From Prevotellaceae bacterium (lineage in GTDB: Bacteria > Bacteroidota > Bacteroidia > Bacteroidales > Bacteroidaceae), in the NCBI GenBank assembly GCA_021153165.1, contig JAGKTZ010000067.1, positions 1-10,310 on the forward strand: a stretch of DNA of 10,310 nucleotides, in the 5' to 3' direction. The position numbers and the translations under genes were made by a program. The notes below the pieces were generated by a model, which saw nothing but the letters and a program-made list of their open reading frames with translations, was not told the DNA's origin and did not search any database. This document shows, piece by piece, positions 5,695 through 10,310 of the stretch (positions are counted from its first letter, which is position 1; every line of letters begins with the position of its first letter).

Positions 5695-7386
5695 TTAATG
5701 TCCCTTGGACGATTTTTTGCCTTTCTTCTTGGCAGGCGGCGTCAGTAGGCGGCGAAACTCCTCTTTGTTCTTCAGCAGGTCGATAGCTTTGTGGCAGTCC
5801 TTGTCGGTGTGGAAGTAATGCGCAAAGCCCCCCTGTTGGTAGTAATAGTCGATGATGATAGCCTCTTCGACCAATAGGCGGATCTTGTCCTTCCAATACT
5901 TGTAGTCGTAATCCTCGTTGTGTTTCAATTTGGCTTCGAGGGCGTCAAATTCCGCCTTACTCGTTTCGCCATAGCCCTCGAATTGTGCCATCTTGCGCAG
6001 CACTTCCAGCATCTTGATCGTTTGCTGATCGTAGGTGAAGTTGTGTGCTTTCAAATAGGCAGTGAATTCGTCGTACTCCTGGTCGGTCAGGTGGAATTCG
6101 TGAGCAGGAGCGATGGTCTTGTGCTTCGAGCGGTATAGCGCCACATAGTCGTCGATCAGATTTGATGCACTCAGATAGGTCATCAGGTTGGGCAGGCTAT
6201 CCTCGGGCAGTATGATGTCGGGGCGAATGCCGCCGCAGTCGCTCACGGGGCGTCCATTTTGTGTGTAGAACGTCTTGGCCAGCGAGTCGGGCAGAATCTC
6301 TGGTGAACCATCATTGTACTTGTAGGCTTGCACGCAGCGTCCGCTGGGGATGTAGTATTTGCTTTGTGTATACTTCAGTATGGTTTCGTAGGGCATGTGC
6401 TTGCTGGTTTGCACCAAACCCTTGCCATAGGTGTTTTGTCCCATGATCACGGCGCGATCGTAGTCTTGCAATACGCCCGCCACGATTTCTGATGCCGATG
6501 CACTGCTTTTGTTTACCATCACCACGATGGGCACTTTTTCGTTTAGGGGTTGGCTTTTGGTATAGTAGACCTTGTTGCCCTCGGGGTCCTTGCCTCGCAG
6601 TGCGACAGCCTCCTTGCCGAGCGGCAGGAAGAAGTTGGCTATTTCGATAGCTTCGCTCATCAGGCCGCCGCCGTTGTCTCGTAGGTCGATGACGAGGCCC
6701 TGCATGCCCCTCTGTTCATACTTTTGCAAAATTTCCCTCATATCGCGCGCCGTATGTTCGGTGAAACCGCCCAGCGAGATATAGGCGATGGAGTCGGGAG
6801 TAAGTGTGGTGTAGTTGATGCTTGGTGTCGTGATCGTAGAGCGTTCGATGTCGAAGTGCAGGAGTTCCTTTTCGCCAATACGCTTCACTGTCACTTTTAC
6901 TTTTGTACCAGGCACGCCACGCAGGCACTGGCTTACCGAGTCGTTGTATTGTGCCACTTTGCTATCTGGTGCTTGTGGCAAATCCTTGCCGTCGATGGCC
7001 ATGATCACGTCGCCGCGGCGCAAGCCCGCTTTGGCAGCAGGCATGTCGGCATAAGGTTCTGAGATGATACAGCGCTTTTGCTCCTTGTGAAATGAAATGA
7101 TCGAGCCGATACCGCCGTACTTGCCCGTGGTCATTTGTTTAAGGTCGTCGGTCTCTTCCTCTGTGTAAAACGTGCAATAGGGGTCCATCTGATAGAGCAT
7201 GTATCCAATCACGTTTTTGAAGAGTTTCTTGGTGTCGAGAGTGTCTACGAAGTTGCGCTCCAATTCGCTGTACACAGCAGCAAAAGTCTTGAGTTGTTTG
7301 GCTGATTCCAAATTGCGTAGGCTGGACTGTGCATGTGCGCCGAGCACTATCAGAGCAAGGAGTAGTGAGGTGAATGTTTTTTTCAT
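5695..7386 (-). CDS. Secreted S41-family C-terminal processing protease (CtpA/Prc-like)
   Basis: A 563-residue serine protease of the tail-specific/CtpA group, which cleaves exported proteins near their C-termini in the periplasm. Residues 1-20 are a signal peptide (MKKTFTSLLLALIVLGAHAQ). An N-terminal helical part (21-80) precedes a PDZ domain (about 88-172; YGGIGSII, AGLRRGDVIMAIDG) that recognises substrate tails. The S41 core covers about 195-395. The Ser-Lys dyad is S297 in NKSSASASEI and K322 in NTYGKGLVQ; the 25-residue spacing equals that of E. coli Prc and plant D1 protease. LVIDLRDNGGG (231-241) is the conserved core strand and loop. A helical C-terminal extension (400-550) with VEEAIIIDYYYQQGG is common in Bacteroidales homologues, and the end is Lys-rich (PAKKKGKKSSKGH). 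All key residues are present and the frame is intact. It lies 93 bases downstream of the kinase on the same strand and may be co-transcribed with it; no good promoter is seen in the gap. Confidence 0.95.
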   Translation of the reverse strand: MKKTFTSLLLALIVLGAHAQSSLRNLESAKQLKTFAAVYSELERNFVDTLDTKKLFKNVIGYMLYQMDPYCTFYTEEETDDLKQMTTGKYGGIGSIISFHKEQKRCIISEPYADMPAAKAGLRRGDVIMAIDGKDLPQAPDSKVAQYNDSVSQCLRGVPGTKVKVTVKRIGEKELLHFDIERSTITTPSINYTTLTPDSIAYISLGGFTEHTARDMREILQKYEQRGMQGLVIDLRDNGGGLMSEAIEIANFFLPLGKEAVALRGKDPEGNKVYYTKSQPLNEKVPIVVMVNKSSASASEIVAGVLQDYDRAVIMGQNTYGKGLVQTSKHMPYETILKYTQSKYYIPSGRCVQAYKYNDGSPEILPDSLAKTFYTQNGRPVSDCGGIRPDIILPEDSLPNLMTYLSASNLIDDYVALYRSKHKTIAPAHEFHLTDQEYDEFTAYLKAHNFTYDQQTIKMLEVLRKMAQFEGYGETSKAEFDALEAKLKHNEDYDYKYWKDKIRLLVEEAIIIDYYYQQGGFAHYFHTDKDCHKAIDLLKNKEEFRRLLTPPAKKKGKKSSKGH

Positions 7387-7479
7387 ATCAGTCTTGTCAA
7401 TACCAAAGGGGGTGTATCGAAGTGTGTAGTAGAGGTGGTGGATTTGCCTAAGGGGCAGAGTCGTTGCGCTCAGGGCAAA

Positions 7480-8457
7480 TTACTCTACGCCCAAGCGTTG
7501 GCGCAGTGCGTCCCAGGTCTGATCGGCCAGTTGTGTGCCGACTACTTGTATCACAGCACCAGCCACTGCGCCACCAGCCACCAGACAGTCGGCCAATGGA
7601 GCGCCCTGTGCGTGGCGATACAGGAAACCTGCGGCAAAGAAGTCGCCGGCTGCTGTCGTGTCTACCACTTGCGCTACGGGTTCGGCGGGGGCTTGTGCAA
7701 ATTCCTCGCCGCGGCGTGCCATCGCACCCTCCTTGCCGGTCTTCACCACCGCCACTTCGCAACGCTGAGCCAGGAGGTCGAGCGCCTCGCGTGGACCCTT
7801 GCCGGTGAAGGCCAAAGCCTCTTCTTCGTTAGCAAAGACAATGTCGGTGTGGTCCAGCAGGTAGGAGAAAAACTCGTGCTGCGCCTCGACAATATTGTAA
7901 CTGGCCAAGTCCAGACACACCTTCAATCCTGCGGCATGTGCCATCTCGACGGCACGGCATATCAGGTCGTGGTCCTGCACCAGGTAACCCTCGATATAGA
8001 GGTAGGCATAGCCTTCGAGCCACTCGGGGCGCAGATCGTCGGCGTGAAGTGTAGCCGCTGCACCCAGGTAGGTAGCAAAGGTGCGCTGACCATCTGGGGT
8101 GATGAAGGTAGAGGCTACGCCCGTGGGCAATTCGCTGGGCAACAAGAAGGTCTCGATGCCCACTCTCTTGCAGTTGTCGGCAAAGAAATGGCCGTTGTCA
8201 TCTTCGCTCACACGACCGATGATACCAGGCTGTGCGCCCAGGTGTGACAACGCCAATACGGTATTGGCTGCCGAACCGCCTGTAGCGCGCTTCACCTGCA
8301 TTTGGCTCAGGCGGCGGCACACGGCTTCGTAGCCCTCGGTGTCGATCAGTTGCATCGAACCTTTGGGCAGATTCATTTCTGTCAGTAGTGCTTCGTCTTG
8401 CACCTGTACCAGGGTGTCGACCAGGGCATTTCCGATGCCCAATACTCTATTTTTCAT
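7480..8457 (-). CDS. PfkB/ribokinase-family sugar or nucleoside kinase (adenosine-kinase-like)
   Basis: A cytoplasmic 325-residue kinase that transfers the ATP gamma-phosphate to a hydroxyl of a sugar or nucleoside. N-terminal GIGNALVDTLVQV (7-19) is the substrate-side strand, GGSAANT (60-66) is the first PfkB signature, and DTTAAGD (266-272) is the second, with D272 the expected catalytic base and the following glycine-rich turn forming the anion hole. The usual DTxGAGD has Ala at 269 here. The arrangement matches proteins commonly annotated as adenosine kinases or PfkB sugar kinases in Bacteroidales, but the substrate cannot be read from the sequence. A sugar transporter gene lies 46 bases upstream on the same strand and may supply the substrate. 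GC is about 60% in a sampled line, in sharp contrast to that transporter. An imperfect hairpin (ATTTGCC 7442-7448 with GGCAAAT 7474-7480) overlaps the stop codon; it lacks a T tract and is not called a terminator. Confidence 0.92.
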   Translation of the reverse strand: MKNRVLGIGNALVDTLVQVQDEALLTEMNLPKGSMQLIDTEGYEAVCRRLSQMQVKRATGGSAANTVLALSHLGAQPGIIGRVSEDDNGHFFADNCKRVGIETFLLPSELPTGVASTFITPDGQRTFATYLGAAATLHADDLRPEWLEGYAYLYIEGYLVQDHDLICRAVEMAHAAGLKVCLDLASYNIVEAQHEFFSYLLDHTDIVFANEEEALAFTGKGPREALDLLAQRCEVAVVKTGKEGAMARRGEEFAQAPAEPVAQVVDTTAAGDFFAAGFLYRHAQGAPLADCLVAGGAVAGAVIQVVGTQLADQTWDALRQRLGVE

Positions 8458-8503
8458 GTCTTGTATTTTGCTTATTTAGAGTTTGTATTATCAATGGAAT
8501 AAA

Positions 8504-9910
8504 TTATTGGCGAATTTTATGCAACTCATTGTTGATTTCTTTCATACACTTTGTGTTTAGAGGGTATATGAAGATAAACAGAGCAGATAATGCTGCTACG
8601 CCAGCAGGAATCCAACTCATCAGTAGTCTAAGCCCCTCAATGGCATCTTCTGTTTGGATAGCGCCATTTTCAGTATTGAACCCAAAACCACTCAAAATCC
8701 ACATTACAGCAGCACCGCCTAATGCACCTCCAAACTTTTGGGCCATGGATGATGACGAGAAGATCAAACCAGTGGAAGCAGTCTTAAATTTCAATTCTGC
8801 ATAATCAGAGATATCAGCATACATACTCCAAATCAAAGGAGATATCACCCCAGTTAGGATACAAACCAGAATTTGCAAAATCAGCAGAGTCCAATAAGCT
8901 CCTGTCCCGTTAGTAGGAATATAGTAGAATGCTGTACACAAAGCAATAAGTGCAAATAGTGAAATAAGGAAAGTGCTCTTCTTGCCTATTTTGAAGGTTA
9001 TGGGTGTGGCAACGGCTACACCAACCATGTTGGCAATCTCGCCTACAGCCAAGAACATACCTGCATAGAATAAGAAATCTATTGAGAATATAGTAAGACT
9101 GGCATCTTTGGCTATCAGTGTGGCGAAATAAAATGGGATGATAGAGTAGCGAATTGCATTAAAGAAATTGAAGAATAAAACGCCACCAAGCAATATCCAC
9201 CAAGGACCATTCTTAAATAAAGAACCAAGGTCACTCATTACGCTTGTTGTCTTTTTGACCGTCCTGATATGCTCACGAGTCATAGCAAATGTTAACCAGA
9301 ACAAAAGCATACAACAGATACCTACTACAATCATTGCATATTGCCAACTTTGAGGGTCGCGTGTCAAACTTTCACCTTCTAAATTGGTTCCATTCATATT
9401 GGCAAAGAAATTGCAAAGAGGCTCCCACATCCATAAGACGAGGAAAGAACCTGCATAGGCGAAAAACATACGGTATGAAGAGAAAACGGTCTTTTCATCA
9501 GAATCCTCAGTCATAACACCCAACATCGAGCCATAAGGTACATTTATTGCGGTATATACTGTCATCATTAGGATATAAGTAACAAATGCCCATACAGTAT
9601 TTCCTGTTTCACCCCATTCTGGTTTAGTGAAAAGCAAAACTCCTGCTACAGCAAAGGGTATAGAGATCCACAGCAAGTAAGGGCGATATTTACCCCATTT
9701 CGTTTGAGTACGGTCTGCAATGATACCCATCATTGGATCTGAAATAGCATCCCAGATACGAGTGACCAACATCAAAATACCAGTCATCTCAAGGCTTAGA
9801 TGAAAAACCGAAGCATAGAAGAATGGTAAGTAAGCACTGAAAATTTTCCAAAACATTGATGACGACATATCACCAAATCCGTAACCGATTTTTTCTCTTA
9901 AAGTAGCCAT
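8504..9910 (-). CDS. GPH-family (glycoside-pentoside-hexuronide) cation symporter, MFS fold
   Basis: A 468-residue inner-membrane carrier with about 12 hydrophobic segments. It has the GPH family signature DAISDPMMGIIADRTQTKWG (54-73), continuing into KYRPYLLW, after the first two helices. The start EKIGYGFGDMSSSMFW (6-21) is also typical, as is the second-half motif YADISDYAELK (364-374) followed by GLIFSSSSMAQKFGGALGG (381-399). These carriers import glycosides, pentoses or hexuronates with Na+ or H+; the actual substrate cannot be inferred. No fused EIIA-like domain is present. Base composition is unlike its neighbours: sampled lines have 33-42% GC against about 60% in the kinase and in rnr, which suggests later acquisition. 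It heads the minus-strand gene set. Upstream there is an exact -7 box and two operator-like palindromes, so regulated expression is likely. The start at 9910 fits the family's N-terminal motif. Confidence 0.93.
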   Translation of the reverse strand: MATLREKIGYGFGDMSSSMFWKIFSAYLPFFYASVFHLSLEMTGILMLVTRIWDAISDPMMGIIADRTQTKWGKYRPYLLWISIPFAVAGVLLFTKPEWGETGNTVWAFVTYILMMTVYTAINVPYGSMLGVMTEDSDEKTVFSSYRMFFAYAGSFLVLWMWEPLCNFFANMNGTNLEGESLTRDPQSWQYAMIVVGICCMLLFWLTFAMTREHIRTVKKTTSVMSDLGSLFKNGPWWILLGGVLFFNFFNAIRYSIIPFYFATLIAKDASLTIFSIDFLFYAGMFLAVGEIANMVGVAVATPITFKIGKKSTFLISLFALIALCTAFYYIPTNGTGAYWTLLILQILVCILTGVISPLIWSMYADISDYAELKFKTASTGLIFSSSSMAQKFGGALGGAAVMWILSGFGFNTENGAIQTEDAIEGLRLLMSWIPAGVAALSALFIFIYPLNTKCMKEINNELHKIRQ

Positions 9911-9963
9911 AATTTTATTGTTATGATTATTTCCTTCGTTTGGATTAAAACTATATCAATCTG

Positions 9964-9997
9964 CAAATATAATAATAAGCGAGCGAGAAATATGAAA
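9964..9997 (-). promoter_or_regulatory. Promoter of the GPH transporter
   Basis: On the minus strand TATATTTG (complement of 9964-9971) exactly matches the Bacteroides -7 consensus TAnnTTTG. A TTTC (complement of 9994-9997) 22 bases upstream is a one-mismatch -33 box and lies inside the palindrome 9993-10006. Transcription would begin near 9957 and give a leader of about 45 bases. Confidence 0.6.
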
Positions 9998-10006
9998 CTT
10001 GTTTCA
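9993..10006. promoter_or_regulatory. Operator-like palindrome 1
   Basis: TGAAACttGTTTCA is a perfect 6+2+6 inverted repeat overlapping the proposed -33 box of the transporter. It resembles operators of LacI-family regulators, which often have TGAAA...TTTCA arms. A repressor bound here would block RNA polymerase. The regulator gene is not in the window. Confidence 0.45.
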
Positions 10007-10047
10007 ATATTTTTCACAGCGAGCATGAGTATAGTGGAGATTTAGCT

Positions 10048-10081
10048 CAAATATAGTGAAAAGATTTTCAAGAAACCGAAA
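10048..10081 (-). promoter_or_regulatory. Second promoter-like element upstream of the transporter
   Basis: A second minus-strand TATATTTG (complement of 10048-10055) is an exact -7 match. TTTC (complement of 10078-10081) lies 22 bases upstream, the same layout as the promoter at 9964-9997. It could be a distal second promoter of the transporter. Confidence 0.4.
10057..10070. promoter_or_regulatory. Operator-like palindrome 2
   Basis: TGAAAAgaTTTTCA is a perfect 6+2+6 inverted repeat with the same TGAAA-N4-TTTCA frame as palindrome 1. The centres are 64 bp apart. It sits between the -7 and -33 boxes of the second promoter-like element. Confidence 0.4.
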
Positions 10082-10097
10082 TATGGAAAAGAGAAAG

Positions 10098-10126
10098 GCG
10101 AAAAGGGCGCAAATCACCCTTTTTGC
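10098..10126. terminator. Hairpin, possible terminator
   Basis: GCGAAAAGGG (10098-10107) pairs with CCCTTTTTGC (10117-10126), with one G-T pair and a 9-base loop. On the minus strand a pyrimidine-rich stretch follows. It could end transcription entering from a minus-strand gene right of the window, or be part of the transporter control region. No proper T tract follows on either strand. Confidence 0.35.
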
Positions 10127-10209
10127 AAAGATATTGTGCCTGAAGGTGTATATTCAGACGAGTCAAGTCCTTGTTTAGCCAAGTCAATTTCTTGACAAAA
10201 AAGCCTATT

Positions 10210-10310
10210 CAAAAAAGGTCTAATGTTTTTTGTAGAAAGTCTAATGTATTTTGAAAAAGGTCTAATGTTTTTCAAACAAGGTCTGATATTTTTTCGAAAA
10301 AGGTTTATGT
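10210..10310 (+). repeat. Tandem array of 21-bp repeat units, continuing past the window
   Basis: Head-to-tail units begin at 10210, 10231, 10252, 10273 and 10294 (the last is cut by the window edge and has one extra base). The core AAAAAGGTCTAATGTTTTT varies slightly: unit 2 has GAAAGTCTAATGTATTT and unit 4 has ACAAGGTCTGATATTTTT. A degenerate unit (AAAAAAGCCTATT) lies just upstream at 10197-10209. The spacing of the GTCT core is 21, 21, 21, then 22 bases. Each unit has an A-tract and a T-tract that can pair with each other across the core. There are no unique spacers, so this is not a CRISPR array. Confidence 0.85.

Larger units (their letters stand above)
9911..10310. other. Gene-free regulatory and repeat region upstream of the transporter
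   Basis: 400 bases with no credible gene. From left to right it holds an A/T-rich leader, a -7 box (9964-9971), a palindrome (9993-10006), a second -7 box (10048-10055) with an adjoining second palindrome (10057-10070), and a 10-bp hairpin (10098-10126). These are followed by a third -7-like box TATCTTTG on the minus strand (10126-10133) and a cluster of short inverted repeats around GTCAAG/CTTGAC (10162-10196). The 21-bp repeat array (from 10210) runs to the window edge. Confidence 0.7.

Noticed and set aside
7435..8247. Plus-strand open frame of 270 codons opposite the kinase
   Set aside because: The kinase strand carries both PfkB signatures; the opposite frame has no recognisable motif and starts in the intergenic gap.
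10162..10196. Terminator from the GTCAAG/CTTGAC inverted repeats
   Set aside because: The stems are only 5-6 bp and are followed by A residues, not T, on the plus strand; kept only as a note in the gap entry.
10197..10310. CRISPR array at the right edge
   Set aside because: Units abut directly with no unique spacers, the unit is only 21 bp, and no cas gene is visible.

Overview
The window looks like a chromosomal segment from a member of the Bacteroidota, probably order Bacteroidales. The evidence is an MG2/TonB-plug-type surface protein tail, a DUF4294 protein (a family typical of this phylum), start codons preceded by A/T-rich stretches rather than Shine-Dalgarno sequences, and several exact matches to the Bacteroides -7 promoter box TAnnTTTG. 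Genus cannot be decided from the sequence alone. No rRNA, tRNA, CRISPR array, transposase or phage gene is visible.

Layout. (1) 1-1320, plus strand: 3' end of a large envelope protein whose start lies left of the window. Downstream of its stop is a second, degenerate copy of its last 13 codons in the same frame. (2) 1451-2086, minus: secreted DUF4294 protein, convergent with (1), with its own terminator hairpin. (3) 2318-4645, plus: RNase R (rnr), divergent from DUF4294, ended by a strong intrinsic terminator. (4) 4990-5532, plus: single-pass membrane protein with a coiled coil and a small beta-rich outer domain, function unknown. (5) A 16-bp hairpin separates it from the convergent minus-strand set 8504-9910 (GPH-family sugar/cation symporter), 7480-8457 (PfkB-type sugar or nucleoside kinase) and 5695-7386 (secreted S41 C-terminal processing protease). 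Gaps of 46 and 93 bases make co-transcription of these three possible. (6) 9911-10310: 400 bases without a gene, holding promoter-like boxes, two matching operator-like palindromes and a tandem repeat array that reaches the window edge.

How the parts fit. The transporter and kinase could form an uptake-and-phosphorylation pair under a LacI-type repressor, inferred from the two TGAAA-N4-TTTCA palindromes upstream. The transporter is much more AT-rich than its neighbours, so it may be a later arrival next to an older kinase-protease pair. RNase R, DUF4294 and the protease look like ordinary conserved genes.

Most notable structure: a 21-bp repeat unit, A-tract + GGTCTAATG + T-tract, occurs head-to-tail at 10210-10310. 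It occurs again as exactly two abutting head-to-head units at 4723-4764, where the pair forms the rnr terminator. This points to a dispersed repeat family that supplies terminators. No clearly new multi-gene system is visible.
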